A DNA stretch of 64,000 nucleotides from CAIQQQ01 sp037445025. Lineage in GTDB: Bacteria; Pseudomonadota; Alphaproteobacteria; Acetobacterales; Acetobacteraceae. The stretch spans positions 1 through 64,000 of the forward strand of contig JBBILI010000012.1 of assembly GCA_037445025.1 (NCBI GenBank), read 5' to 3'. Positions 17,719 through 26,083 of the stretch are shown piece after piece. A program made the translations under genes and the position numbers. The stretch's first letter is position 1; each line of letters starts with the position of its first letter. A model generated the notes under the pieces. That model saw only the letters and a list, made by a program, of their open reading frames with translations. It did not search any database and was not told the DNA's origin.

Positions 17719-17964
17719 ATGCAGATCGACCTCATCCTGATCGATGCGGCTCTCAACCTGCGGGCCAGTGCGCCCATGGCTTGGGAGCAATTCGTGCGGG
17801 CGGTCGACTTACATGCCGCGCGCCTCGCGGCTGATCTGGTGAAGGCCGACCTGTCCCGGCTGCAGGTTGGCCAGGGACAGGCGCAGTCCATGCGCCAGTT
17901 TGCCGATGCGCTGGCACGCGCTCCTGCAATCAAAGAACAGCTGATGAAGAAGTCCCCCACATGA
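17719..17964 (+). CDS. Small helical phage protein, unknown function
   Basis: 81 residues, mostly helical with hydrophobic heptads (LIDAALNLRASAPMAWEQFV, then DLVKADLSRLQVG). Its stop overlaps the scaffold ATG by 4 nt. Position suggests a head-assembly accessory. Confidence 0.6.
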   Translation: MQIDLILIDAALNLRASAPMAWEQFVRAVDLHAARLAADLVKADLSRLQVGQGQAQSMRQFADALARAPAIKEQLMKKSPT

Positions 17965-18995
17965 ACGTCGTCATCCCCCGACAGATCCGCGAGCAGATCG
18001 ACGCTGCCAATACGGCGATGCAGGAGGCGGGCCTCTTACCGTCCACCGACGCACCGCCTGCCGAACCTGCGCCGCCCGTCGAGGTGACCATTCAACCCGC
18101 GCCGGGTGAGCCGGCAGCGGGAGATGGCATTCAACCCGCGCCGGGTGAGCCGGCGGTCCAGCCCCCAGTTGCTCCGCCGAGCAACCCCCCGACCGTCGAC
18201 TGGGAGCACCGCCACAACTCGATGAAGGGTCGGTTCGACGTCATGTCGGCCGAGCTGACGCGGGCCCAGGCCGAGATCGCGGCGCTGCGCGAGCGCTTGG
18301 CCAAGCCGCCCGCGGAACCCGCAGCCACGCCGGTGCCGGCCGATTTCGAGCTGACCCCGGACGAGCGCCGTGACTACGGCGATGACTTCGTGAAGGTCAT
18401 CGAGAAGCGCGCCAAGGCCGCTGTGCATTCCGAGCTGACCAAGCTGCAGCAGGAGACCGAGCGCCTGCGCCGGCAGGTTGAGGGCGTCACCGCGAACACG
18501 GTGGCTGATGCCCACACGCGCATGATCCAGGGGCTCAACACGCTGCCGTTCGACTGGCGTGCGGTCAATGAGACCGACGGTTGGCGGAGCTGGTTGCTCC
18601 TGAACGATCCCCTTTCAGGCCGAAATCGCAACGAGATGTTGCTTGAGGCATGGAACAACAACGATGCGCCACGCGTGGCGCGTTTCTTCGAGGGCTACCT
18701 ATCAGAAACGGCATCCGCGGCCCCGCCCAGGGTTCAGCAGCAGGCCGCAGGCGCGACACCGGCAGAACCGCCGGCCGCCCCTGCACTGTCGCTGGAAAGC
18801 CTGGCGGCGCCCGGAAGTGTGAGGTCTGGGGCCGGCAACAGCCTCCCCCAAGAAAAGCCCATCTTCACACCCGATCAAGTCGGCCGTTTCTACACCGATA
18901 AGGCAACCAGCAAGTATAGGGGCCGTGAGGCCCTAGTTGCTGAGCTACAGCGCCAAATAGAAGAAGCGGTGAGTGACGGTCGGGTTCGCGGCTGA
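17961..18995 (+). CDS. Scaffolding protein
   Basis: 344 residues immediately before the major capsid gene. After a short N-terminus there is a Pro/Glu-rich linker (about residues 30-75), then a long charged coiled coil (SAELTRAQAEIAALRERLAK and KLQQETERLRRQVEGV), the typical build of a podovirus internal scaffold. The linker is made of two tandem copies of family B (IQPAPGEPA twice) plus a family A copy (VAPPSN), so it seems built from repeat elements. The C-terminus is Arg/Glu-rich, as needed for capsid binding. Confidence 0.75.
   Translation: MNVVIPRQIREQIDAANTAMQEAGLLPSTDAPPAEPAPPVEVTIQPAPGEPAAGDGIQPAPGEPAVQPPVAPPSNPPTVDWEHRHNSMKGRFDVMSAELTRAQAEIAALRERLAKPPAEPAATPVPADFELTPDERRDYGDDFVKVIEKRAKAAVHSELTKLQQETERLRRQVEGVTANTVADAHTRMIQGLNTLPFDWRAVNETDGWRSWLLLNDPLSGRNRNEMLLEAWNNNDAPRVARFFEGYLSETASAAPPRVQQQAAGATPAEPPAAPALSLESLAAPGSVRSGAGNSLPQEKPIFTPDQVGRFYTDKATSKYRGREALVAELQRQIEEAVSDGRVRG
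18090..18154 (+). repeat. Two tandem family B coding repeats
   Basis: Copies at 18090-18115 and 18129-18154, each beginning ATTCAACCCGCGCCGGGTGA and ending GCCGGC, identical to each other. Both read Ile-Gln-Pro-Ala-Pro-Gly-Glu-Pro-Ala in the scaffold frame. The core ACCCG-CGC-CGGGT can form a hairpin. Confidence 0.85.
18168..18185. repeat. Family A palindrome inside the scaffold gene
   Basis: GTTGCTC-CGCC-GAGCAAC, seven-base arms, read as Val-Ala-Pro-Pro-Ser-Asn. It lies 13 bp after the tandem family B copies. Confidence 0.8.
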
Positions 18996-19029
18996 ACCCC
19001 ACATCACACCCTTTTGACAGGAGGCCATT

Positions 19030-19977
19030 ATGGCCAATCCAGGCGCCATTACCATCGGCACCCAGTTTTCGGGTTCCGCTCCCAACCCGGCTTACTCGGG
19101 CATCTTCATTCCGCAGATCTGGTCGGGAAAGCTGATCGAGAAGTTCTACGACACCACGGTGCTCGCGGCGATTGCGAACACCGACTACGAAGGCGAAATC
19201 AAAAATCAGGGCGATACGGTCAATATTCGGACCAAGCCCACGATCACCATCCGCTCTTACACAGTTGGTCAGCAGCTGACGGTTGATCGTCCGTCCAGTT
19301 CGCTGGTCCAGCTTTCCATCAACCAGGGCGAATACTTCAACCTGGCGCTGGAAGACGTGATGGAGATCCAGTCGGACATCAACCTGATGTCTGCCTGGGC
19401 CGATGACGCGTCCGAACAGATGAAGATCGTGATCGATCGTGCTGTTCTCGCGACCATCAACGCTGGGGTCAGCTCTCTCAACAAGGGCGCCACCGCCGGC
19501 CGCATCTCGGCGAACATCAACCTAGGCACCACCGGCGCGCAGGTGGTTGTCACGCCGTCCAACGTGCTGACGAACATCATCGCGCTTGGCCAGGTGCTCG
19601 ACGAGCAGAATATCCCCGAGACCGGCCGTTGGCTGATCGTGCCGCCGTGGTTCGCGGCGGTCCTGAAGTCGTCGCCGCTGCAGCAGGCCTATCTAACCGG
19701 CGACACCACGTCCGTGGTCCGCAATGGCCGGCTGGGCATGATCGATCGGTTCACGCTCTACAGCTCGAACCTGCTGCCGACCGCGACCGAAGGCGCGAAG
19801 ACCGCTACCTACATCTTCGCCGGCCACAACCACGGTCTGACCTTCGCGTCGCAGATCACCAAGGTCGAGACCCTGCGGTCCGAGCTGTCCTTCAGCTCAC
19901 TGCTGCGCGGCCTGCAGATCTACGGCTCGCAGGTGGTCGACGGAACCGCCATCGCTACCCTGTATTGCTCACAGTAA
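19030..19977 (+). CDS. Major capsid protein
   Basis: 315 residues with an AGGAGG ribosome site, as expected for the most abundant virion protein. The opening FSGSAPNPAYSGIFIPQIWS and the segment GDTVNIRTKPTITIRSYTVG match HK97-fold coat proteins of podoviruses; NIIALGQVLDEQNIPETGRW and FTLYSSNLLP are later family landmarks. It forms the icosahedral shell with the preceding scaffold. A stem-loop follows the gene. Confidence 0.85.
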   Translation: MANPGAITIGTQFSGSAPNPAYSGIFIPQIWSGKLIEKFYDTTVLAAIANTDYEGEIKNQGDTVNIRTKPTITIRSYTVGQQLTVDRPSSSLVQLSINQGEYFNLALEDVMEIQSDINLMSAWADDASEQMKIVIDRAVLATINAGVSSLNKGATAGRISANINLGTTGAQVVVTPSNVLTNIIALGQVLDEQNIPETGRWLIVPPWFAAVLKSSPLQQAYLTGDTTSVVRNGRLGMIDRFTLYSSNLLPTATEGAKTATYIFAGHNHGLTFASQITKVETLRSELSFSSLLRGLQIYGSQVVDGTAIATLYCSQ

Positions 19978-20006
19978 TACTGTAGTCAATACGCTGTTCT
20001 TGAAGT

Positions 20007-20036
20007 GCTGATGCGTCATGATACTGGCGCATCAGC
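20007..20036 (+). other. Stem-loop after the capsid gene
   Basis: Arms GCTGATGCG and CGCATCAGC (9 bp) around a 12-nt loop, without a T run. It lies between capsid and adaptor genes and may stabilise the capsid transcript or reduce readthrough downstream. Confidence 0.6.
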
Positions 20037-20054
20037 CAGCGGCGGGAGAGATTT

Positions 20055-20417
20055 ATGTCTCGAACAGTTGGGCAGTGCATCGGCGAAGCACGCGGTCATC
20101 TGAACGATACGGTCGAGTTTGGTGGATCATATCGATACACCGATGCCGATCTGTATCTATACTTCGGAAACGCTGTGCTCGAAGCGCGCCGCATGCGGCC
20201 CGATCTGTTCCTCCTGATCGGTCTGACGACGACCGTCCCGCAATACTCGCCGACCGCGGACGTCAACACGCCGTTCCCGATCGATGAAACCTATTTCCCG
20301 GCCTTTGCCTACTACATCGCGGGCAAGGCCGAGCTGCGAGACGACGAGTTCAACACGGATGGTCGTGCGGCGCAGTTCCTCGCCGGTTTCCGCAGCATGC
20401 TGGTGGGCGGCGCATGA
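20055..20417 (+). CDS. Head-tail adaptor-like protein
   Basis: 120 residues with GGGAGAG before the ATG. The order SRTVGQCIGEARGHLNDT, YRYTDADLYLYFGNAVLEAR and PDLFLLIGLT resembles a common small protein placed after the coat gene in podoviruses and thought to join portal and tail. It overlaps the next gene by 4 nt. Family recognition is by pattern and position. Confidence 0.65.
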   Translation: MSRTVGQCIGEARGHLNDTVEFGGSYRYTDADLYLYFGNAVLEARRMRPDLFLLIGLTTTVPQYSPTADVNTPFPIDETYFPAFAYYIAGKAELRDDEFNTDGRAAQFLAGFRSMLVGGA

Positions 20418-21445
20418 GCGGCACCGGCAGCATCATCCCAACTCAGATCAACGACGCTCAGGGCGGCGTTAATAGCGAGGGCTTCACCTACCTGCTGACC
20501 AACCTGCTGGCCGACTGCGCGGGGCTCACGGAGGCCCAGGCCCGCATGTCGTTGCTCAATGCAGCGCGCGAGTTCTGTCAGCGCACCCAGGCGTGGGTGG
20601 ATGTCATCTCTTTCAACCTCGTGCCGGGCGCGGCGAACTACATCCTCCCGCTCGATTACATCAACGTGCGGGTGCTCAACGTCATCGCGGCATCAGTGGG
20701 CGGGCTGCCGCTGTCACCTGCCTCGGTGCTGGCGTCGGGCATGGTTGGGTCCTTCTCGGTGGTGGGCACCAACACGGCGCCGACCGGTCCGCCGGCGGTG
20801 TTCTCATTGACGCCACCCAACATCTTCAACGTCGTGCCGACACCCACCAAGGCGGATACCGCGGTGGTGGCGGTGGCCGTCATGCCCGTCGCCCAGGCCG
20901 GCACGTTGCCGACCTATATGACCGAGATGTTCTTCGATGCGTTGCTCGCCGGAGCAAAGAGCCGGCTGCTGGCGATGCCGGGTCGCCCATACACCAGCGC
21001 ACCTGCCGCGCAGCTGCAGCAGCGCATCTTCAAACAGCAGTGCCAGCTGGCACGAGCTGAAGTGCTCAGCAAATACACCCAAGGTCTACAGGATTGGGCT
21101 TTTCCGTATTTTGCTGCCTGCAAACGTGTTGCTTTGGGCGGAACCGTCCCAGCGGCATCGTCAAACCTACAATCTGCAACCGCTATGTATTCGGGGAAAG
21201 CTGTGATCACAACCACACCCATCACGCCAAACGGCACGACGACTGTATTCACCATCTACAATGCTTCAACCGGGTATCCCATCACTCCAATATCGTCGGC
21301 TGACCTGTTCGTCAGCGTCGACGGCGTGGTGCAGATCCCGGGCACCAACTTCACCTGCACGTCCGCGGGTGTCCTGACTTTCACCACGGCACCCGAGGCG
21401 GATGCCGTTGTCTCAATTCTGTGGGTTGGTGGAGATCTGACATGA
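20414..21445 (+). CDS. Head-tail connector / tail-associated protein
   Basis: 343 residues. The first 230 residues contain an alpha/beta part (LLNAAREFCQRTQAWVDVIS, then MTEMFFDALLAGAKSRLLAM) similar to gatekeeper or adaptor proteins. The last 100 residues are beta-rich (TTVFTIYNASTGYPITPISS) and look like an add-on domain that may contact the tailspike encoded next. A family A palindrome (20942-20957) lies in the coding sequence. Stop and next ATG overlap by 4 nt. Confidence 0.55.
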   Translation: MSGTGSIIPTQINDAQGGVNSEGFTYLLTNLLADCAGLTEAQARMSLLNAAREFCQRTQAWVDVISFNLVPGAANYILPLDYINVRVLNVIAASVGGLPLSPASVLASGMVGSFSVVGTNTAPTGPPAVFSLTPPNIFNVVPTPTKADTAVVAVAVMPVAQAGTLPTYMTEMFFDALLAGAKSRLLAMPGRPYTSAPAAQLQQRIFKQQCQLARAEVLSKYTQGLQDWAFPYFAACKRVALGGTVPAASSNLQSATAMYSGKAVITTTPITPNGTTTVFTIYNASTGYPITPISSADLFVSVDGVVQIPGTNFTCTSAGVLTFTTAPEADAVVSILWVGGDLT

Positions 21446-24042
21446 GCATCGAGCGCATTCAACACCAGGGCGGCTCCACCACTGGCTGGACGCCGCCGTC
21501 GATCCTGTCGCGCGAGCTGGCCGTCGGTCAGGCCGATCAGCAGATCTTCATGGGCGACACCACGGGCACGGCGCGGCCGATGCTTGGGATCACACAGTTC
21601 TCTGTCTTGGCGAACTACGCTGCCGGCGCGTTGGTGGTCTATGCTGGCGCCATCTACAAAGCTGTCGTCGCTGTGACTGCCGGTCCGTTCAACGCAGCGA
21701 GCTGGACCTCAATCTCTGAGCTGAACGGTGTTCGGCCGGAAGACTTCGAGGGTGTTGGCAATGGGGTCGTCGACGATACAGCCGCAGTTCAAGCGGCCGC
21801 GACGGCTGCCGGTGGTGGGGCGCTGCTATTCTCCCCAGGAAAAACATACAAGATATCGGGTGTTATTCAACTTCCCGAGGCTGCTATTACGATCCGTGGG
21901 TATGGGGCCACGGTCGTTCCTGTGGTGTTGTCCTCCTTCACCCCGGATACATCGACTGGATCAAACCTTTATATCTGCTTCTGGTCTCATCCAGCGTCTC
22001 TCACCGAGGGGCCGGTGATCATCGAGGGGCTTTCATTCAAATCGCCTGATGAGGCTCGTTGGGCGGGGCACGCCATCACGTTGCAGAACCGACAAGATGT
22101 GACGGTTCGCGATGTGTATAACAGCTATCTCGATGATACTGTGGCGCTGGTTGGGTGCGCAAATACTTTGATCACGGGGTGTCGCAGTTATTATGCGTAT
22201 AACTGTGCGTATGATCATTGGGATGCGGCGCAGAATGCACTTGTGTTGGGTAATTTTACTTTTGGTTGCGGGTCAGACGTCAATTTTAACGCGGAGAAAA
22301 GCTCGACTTCCGACACGTTGACTGCGACCGCAGCAATCGTAGCCGACAATATTTTTGTAAACTGCACAGGGGCAAATGTGTTTGTCGCGCCTTTGGCCTT
22401 GGACTCCAATGTCTACAAAGCCATCATTCAGCGAAACCAGTTCAAGAACATGGGGGCTCCTGTTTCTGGAAATTATCCGCAGGGAGTTACTGTTGAACAA
22501 GCTTCGTTCGTCACAGTGTCGGACAACATATTCGACGGGTATGTCGGGGCACCGATCTATATCAATGCTAGCGACAGTTCAGGAGGTCATTTATCAACTT
22601 ATTGTAGCGTGATCGATAATACGATCTTGAATTCAACACTTTCGACTGCGGCGTTTATCATAGCGTGCGGCACACATCACACTATCGCAGGCAATAAGGC
22701 GTATAACTCGACGGCGCTGATCGCTATCCAGGTGGATGATCCGTCGACGTTTATTGGTCAAAACGATCTTTCAGGTTGGACCTTCGCGTATGTTGCGAAT
22801 GGACACACTTATGGAGGTGCGACATCCCCAGCCATGCAGATGGATGTGGATCTCGTGGACCAGCAGTTCATGTTCCATCAGCCGGCGGCAGTGTTGGGGA
22901 CCAGCGGCGGCAACCTTAAAATTGAAGGACCGCGCGTTTTGGATGGTCTGGCTGGCATCACCAACAGCGGCACGGGTTCTGTCACAGTGTTCGGACCTGG
23001 CGGGTTGGCGACCTATGGCGGCGGCATCACGATGTCTGACGGGTCGCATGGCACTGTCGTTTTCACCCCGCCGACGGCGGCGAATGGCCCGGTAACGGCG
23101 CAGCTCTTTGGGTCGTCCGGGGGCATCGTCTTCGATTTGCCGGTTCACCTGCAAGCTGGTGCTGATGACAACGCCGGCCATTCGGTCCTGTTTGCTTCGG
23201 CGATCCCTGCGACGGGTGGCCTCTTGGGCACTTCCGGCACGCTTGGGGTTGCAGGTGCGGTCTCCGTCGGCTCTGGCCTGGCGCTCACCAGTGGGACGCT
23301 TGTTGCTTCGGGCATCCCTGCCACCGGGGGCTTCTTGTTCACCACCGGCACTGAGGGGGTGGCTCAGGCATTGGCCGTCGGTGCCAATCTGAGTGTCGTT
23401 GGTTCCTCTCCTGGCACGCTTGAGGTCGCGCCGACGCCGACGTTCATCGAAGTGATCGTCTCAGACGGAACGCACGGAGGGTTCACGTTCAATCCACCTT
23501 CGGCCACCAATGGGGACGCCACGGTCTCCCTGGCCGGAACAGGTCGCGTCGTGTTCGGACCGTCGATCGTTTCCGATGGCAACATCGTTGCGAATGGAAC
23601 GATGTCGGCCGACGGCAACACGGTTCTCACGACCACAGCTATCCCGCCCTCGGGTGGTATTCTGGGCACGACAGGGACTGCTGGTGTAGCGGGCGCCATT
23701 ACGGTCGGTGCTGGTCTCAAGCTCTCAGGGACCACTCTCAGTTCTGTTCTGAGCGCCTTCGACGGGGTGGTCACTATTGGGGCCAACACGACCCTGACAG
23801 ACGCCGAATTTGGCAGCTTCTTGATTGCAACAGCCGCTTGCACGATCACGACCCCAGCTCCCGCCGATCTGACCAGCGGACTGTTTGTTCTTTGGAACAA
23901 TGCCGGAGCTTCCGTGACGCTCTCCACCCCCAGTGGCGGCTTCTACGGCCCTGCGGGCAGCAATTCCAGCACCCTTACCGTGGCAATCGGTGTTGTTCTT
24001 CGCATTGTGTCGATCGGCTCGATTTGGTGCGTTTTCTCATAA
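21442..24042 (+). CDS. Tailspike / receptor-binding protein with beta-helix domain
   Basis: 866 residues. Residues 1-95 form an attachment part ending in ISELNGVRPEDF; then GVGNGVVDDTAAVQAAATAA with GGGALLFSPGKTYKIS is the typical start of a pectate-lyase-type right-handed beta-helix, which runs to about residue 450. The central part is much more AT-rich than the flanks, a sign of domain exchange. The C-terminal third repeats a unit like IPATGGLLGTSGTLGVAGA near residues 587, 624 and 733. Likely binds or cleaves surface polysaccharide; enzymatic residues cannot be assigned. Confidence 0.8.
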   Translation: MSIERIQHQGGSTTGWTPPSILSRELAVGQADQQIFMGDTTGTARPMLGITQFSVLANYAAGALVVYAGAIYKAVVAVTAGPFNAASWTSISELNGVRPEDFEGVGNGVVDDTAAVQAAATAAGGGALLFSPGKTYKISGVIQLPEAAITIRGYGATVVPVVLSSFTPDTSTGSNLYICFWSHPASLTEGPVIIEGLSFKSPDEARWAGHAITLQNRQDVTVRDVYNSYLDDTVALVGCANTLITGCRSYYAYNCAYDHWDAAQNALVLGNFTFGCGSDVNFNAEKSSTSDTLTATAAIVADNIFVNCTGANVFVAPLALDSNVYKAIIQRNQFKNMGAPVSGNYPQGVTVEQASFVTVSDNIFDGYVGAPIYINASDSSGGHLSTYCSVIDNTILNSTLSTAAFIIACGTHHTIAGNKAYNSTALIAIQVDDPSTFIGQNDLSGWTFAYVANGHTYGGATSPAMQMDVDLVDQQFMFHQPAAVLGTSGGNLKIEGPRVLDGLAGITNSGTGSVTVFGPGGLATYGGGITMSDGSHGTVVFTPPTAANGPVTAQLFGSSGGIVFDLPVHLQAGADDNAGHSVLFASAIPATGGLLGTSGTLGVAGAVSVGSGLALTSGTLVASGIPATGGFLFTTGTEGVAQALAVGANLSVVGSSPGTLEVAPTPTFIEVIVSDGTHGGFTFNPPSATNGDATVSLAGTGRVVFGPSIVSDGNIVANGTMSADGNTVLTTTAIPPSGGILGTTGTAGVAGAITVGAGLKLSGTTLSSVLSAFDGVVTIGANTTLTDAEFGSFLIATAACTITTPAPADLTSGLFVLWNNAGASVTLSTPSGGFYGPAGSNSSTLTVAIGVVLRIVSIGSIWCVFS

Positions 24043-24080
24043 AGGCGTCGACACGTAGTATCAAGCCAGGAATAGCGACT

Positions 24081-24356
24081 ATGCCGGATCCGAGCATGCA
24101 GGACGAAATTCGCATTGCTTTGCTTGAGCAGGACATGCAGAGAACGCGTGATGCTGTGAATGAGTTGAAAGGATCAATGAATACACTCGTTCTCGGTCTT
24201 GGTGAGATTAAAACGATATTGGCTCAACAGAACGGTGCTCAGACCGCGCTGAAAGATAACACGGCGCGCAACTTGTCGCTCGTGGCAAATGGCATCGCGT
24301 TGCTGGGTCTCGCCATTCAACTTTTCGCCGGAGGGCATATCCATGTCACCCCTTGA
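24081..24356 (+). CDS. Small membrane protein with XhlA-like layout (lysis cassette)
   Basis: 91 residues. An N-terminal helical coiled-coil part (IRIALLEQDMQRTRDAVNEL) is followed by one C-terminal membrane span (LVANGIALLGLAIQLFAGG). This order is that of haemolysin XhlA-type lysis helpers. It overlaps the muramidase gene by 14 nt, supporting a role in lysis or holin control. The sequence ATTCAACTTTTCGCCGG in the span is a weak family B relative. Confidence 0.6.
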   Translation: MPDPSMQDEIRIALLEQDMQRTRDAVNELKGSMNTLVLGLGEIKTILAQQNGAQTALKDNTARNLSLVANGIALLGLAIQLFAGGHIHVTP

Positions 24357-24903
24357 TCAGTTCAGCCGCTGTCTGGCGTTCACCATCGGACCCGGGCCGA
24401 CGTCAGGCGGACAGGAAGGCCCGTTCAGCAACGACCCGAACGATCCAGGGGCCGCTACCAATTTCGGCGTCTCGATCGCGCAGTGGGCCGACTACACACG
24501 CACCAAACCCACGGTCGACGACATGAGGGCGCTCACCCGCGCCCAAGTCGTGCCGTTCTACCGCACTCGATACTGGAACGGGATGTGGTGCTGGGACCTG
24601 CCGATCGGCGTGGACCTGATGGTGTTCGACTTCGGCGTCAACGCCGGCCAGCCCACCAGCGCGATCGAGCTGCAAAATCTGGTCGGCGTCAAAGTCGATG
24701 AGCATATCGGCCCAATCACAGCACTCGCAGCCCGCGGTGTCGAGACAACAATACTGTTGCCGAAGCTCTTAGAGGCACATCTGGTGCACTACAAATCGCT
24801 CGATGACTGGCAGTATTTCGGTGTAGACTGGGAACGCCGCGCCAGGGAGTGCTTTGCGGCGGCCCAAGCCATGCTTACCCAGCCGGCGGGCAGCCCGGCA
24901 TAA
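24343..24903 (+). CDS. Endolysin, GH108-type N-acetylmuramidase
   Basis: 186 residues with GGAGG 9 nt before the ATG. GQEGPFSNDPNDPGAATNFG holds the family's Glu-Gly...Phe/Tyr, Asn-Asp-Pro and Gly-x-Thr-Asn-Phe-Gly pattern, with the Glu as predicted acid catalyst. The C-terminal part (VFDFGVNAGQPTSAIELQNL) matches the peptidoglycan-binding half common to the family. It cuts the glycan chain at the end of infection. No signal peptide is seen, so it needs a holin. Confidence 0.85.
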   Translation: MSPLDQFSRCLAFTIGPGPTSGGQEGPFSNDPNDPGAATNFGVSIAQWADYTRTKPTVDDMRALTRAQVVPFYRTRYWNGMWCWDLPIGVDLMVFDFGVNAGQPTSAIELQNLVGVKVDEHIGPITALAARGVETTILLPKLLEAHLVHYKSLDDWQYFGVDWERRARECFAAAQAMLTQPAGSPA

Positions 24904-24944
24904 CCCAAGCCATGCTTACCCAGCCGGCGGGCAGCCCGGCATAA
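24863..24944. repeat. 41-bp perfect tandem duplication
   Basis: 24863-24903 and 24904-24944 are identical. The first copy is the last 13 codons and stop of the endolysin; the second is non-coding and moves the ribosome site of the next gene away from that stop. A third partial copy (CCCAAG) follows. Confidence 0.9.
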
Positions 24945-24961
24945 CCCAAGGAGATCCCCCG

Positions 24962-25660
24962 ATGAAGTTTTCCGATTGGATCAAGCAGGCGACGACTGGC
25001 CAGGGCTTTGCCGGCGCCCTGCTGGTGACCACGACCTACCTGCAGGGCGGCCTGACGCTGACCCAGTTCGTTTCCGGCCTGGTGGCCGCCGCGGTGCTCA
25101 TCGCATGGCCCGAGCGCACCGCGCTGTCCGTCGAAGCCGGCCAGGCCGCGGGCGATCTGATGGGTGTCGTGAACGCCTATCAGCAGGTCGCCGCCGCAGG
25201 TGCCATTCAACCCCCGCCGGCGCCCACGCCGGCCCCCATCCCCGTATCCGTGGTTGGCAAGCCGCTCGCGGCTGTCGGTGCGCTCTTGCTGCTGACATTT
25301 GGCCTCGCCGCATGCTCGTCGGCGCAGGTGACCGCGGCTCTCAGCAGCCCGACGGGGCAGCTGTTCTGCGCGTTGCAGACCGGCGGGGGTGGCACGATCG
25401 TGGCAGGCGTGGTCGACGCCGAAGCGTCAGCGCTCAACCCCGCGGCTGGGCAGGTGGCGGTCATCGCCACCAATGCGGCGCAGAAGACGGTGCAGGACGA
25501 TTGCGCCAAGGCAGCTGCGGCCGTGGGCCTCGCCGTCGGCGTGCCGGTGTCTCCGCCTCCGGCTCCGGCAACGGCGCCGCAGGTAGCCATCGTCGTCGCC
25601 TCTACGCCGTCGCCGTCGCCAGCGCCAACCACGCCGGCGACTGTCACGACCACCAACTGA
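24962..25660 (+). CDS. Holin-like domain fused to a lipoprotein domain
   Basis: 232 residues with AAGGAG before the ATG. Residues about 14-50 form one or two membrane spans (FAGALLVTTTYLQGG, then LVAAAVLIAW) like small holins. A Pro-rich linker follows (IQPPPAPTPAPIP, starting at a family B copy at 25205). Then comes a second hydrophobic stretch, LLLLTFGLAACSS, with a good lipobox ending in Cys, and an Ala/Thr/Pro-rich periplasmic-type tail. It looks like a holin joined in frame to an outer-membrane-spanin-like lipoprotein. Whether it is one protein or uses an internal start is unclear. Confidence 0.6.
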   Translation: MKFSDWIKQATTGQGFAGALLVTTTYLQGGLTLTQFVSGLVAAAVLIAWPERTALSVEAGQAAGDLMGVVNAYQQVAAAGAIQPPPAPTPAPIPVSVVGKPLAAVGALLLLTFGLAACSSAQVTAALSSPTGQLFCALQTGGGGTIVAGVVDAEASALNPAAGQVAVIATNAAQKTVQDDCAKAAAAVGLAVGVPVSPPPAPATAPQVAIVVASTPSPSPAPTTPATVTTTN

Positions 25661-25666
25661 CCCAAC

Positions 25667-25701
25667 ACCCCCAGCCGCTTCTAAACCGGGCGGCTGGGGG
25701 T
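25667..25701 (+). other. Strong GC hairpin next to a family A palindrome
   Basis: Arms ACCCCCAGCCG and CGGCTGGGGGT (11 bp, plus one more C-G pair). The right arm runs directly into the palindrome TTGCTCAGCGGAGCAA (25701-25716). No T run follows, so it may be an attenuator or processing site after the lysis genes rather than a full terminator. Confidence 0.6.
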
Positions 25702-25716
25702 TGCTCAGCGGAGCAA
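25701..25716. repeat. Family A palindrome serving as ribosome site
   Basis: TTGCTC-AGCG-GAGCAA; its GGAG is 7 nt before the GTG at 25721, which decides that start. Confidence 0.75.
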
Positions 25717-25720
25717 AACC

Positions 25721-26083
25721 GTGTCCGGCACGCGCTCAGTTCAAAACACGCCCATCGCCAGCGCGCTCGATCCCAGCGGCTGGCTGCTGATGGTGCCAGG
25801 ATCTGATGGCGCCCTCGAACGCGTGCCGACCTCGATGGTGCCGAAATCGGGCACGTCGCTGGCGCTCGTTGTGGGTTCCATCACCTTCCCCGATGGATCG
25901 ACGGTGTATACCGCCACGGCGATGACCGGCCCAACCGGGCTGGCAGGTGCCACCGGTCCTGCGGGGGCGACAGGCGCGACAGTCGCCACGGGTGCGGCCG
26001 GCGTGGGCATCACGTCGGTGACCATGAACGGCAGCGGGCAGTTCGTCTTCACGCTTTCCAATGGGGTGACCATCACCGCATGA
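25721..26083 (+). CDS. Collagen-like phage structural protein, paralogue 1
   Basis: 120 residues from a GTG. An N-terminal globular part (ALDPSGWLLMVPGSDGALER, then ITFPDGSTVYTATAM) is followed by Gly-X-Y triplets (TGPTGLAGATGPAGATGATV) that may form a short triple helix, and a beta C-terminus. Similar proteins occur in tail fibres or as capsid decoration. The next gene encodes a clear paralogue. Confidence 0.65.
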   Translation: MSGTRSVQNTPIASALDPSGWLLMVPGSDGALERVPTSMVPKSGTSLALVVGSITFPDGSTVYTATAMTGPTGLAGATGPAGATGATVATGAAGVGITSVTMNGSGQFVFTLSNGVTITA

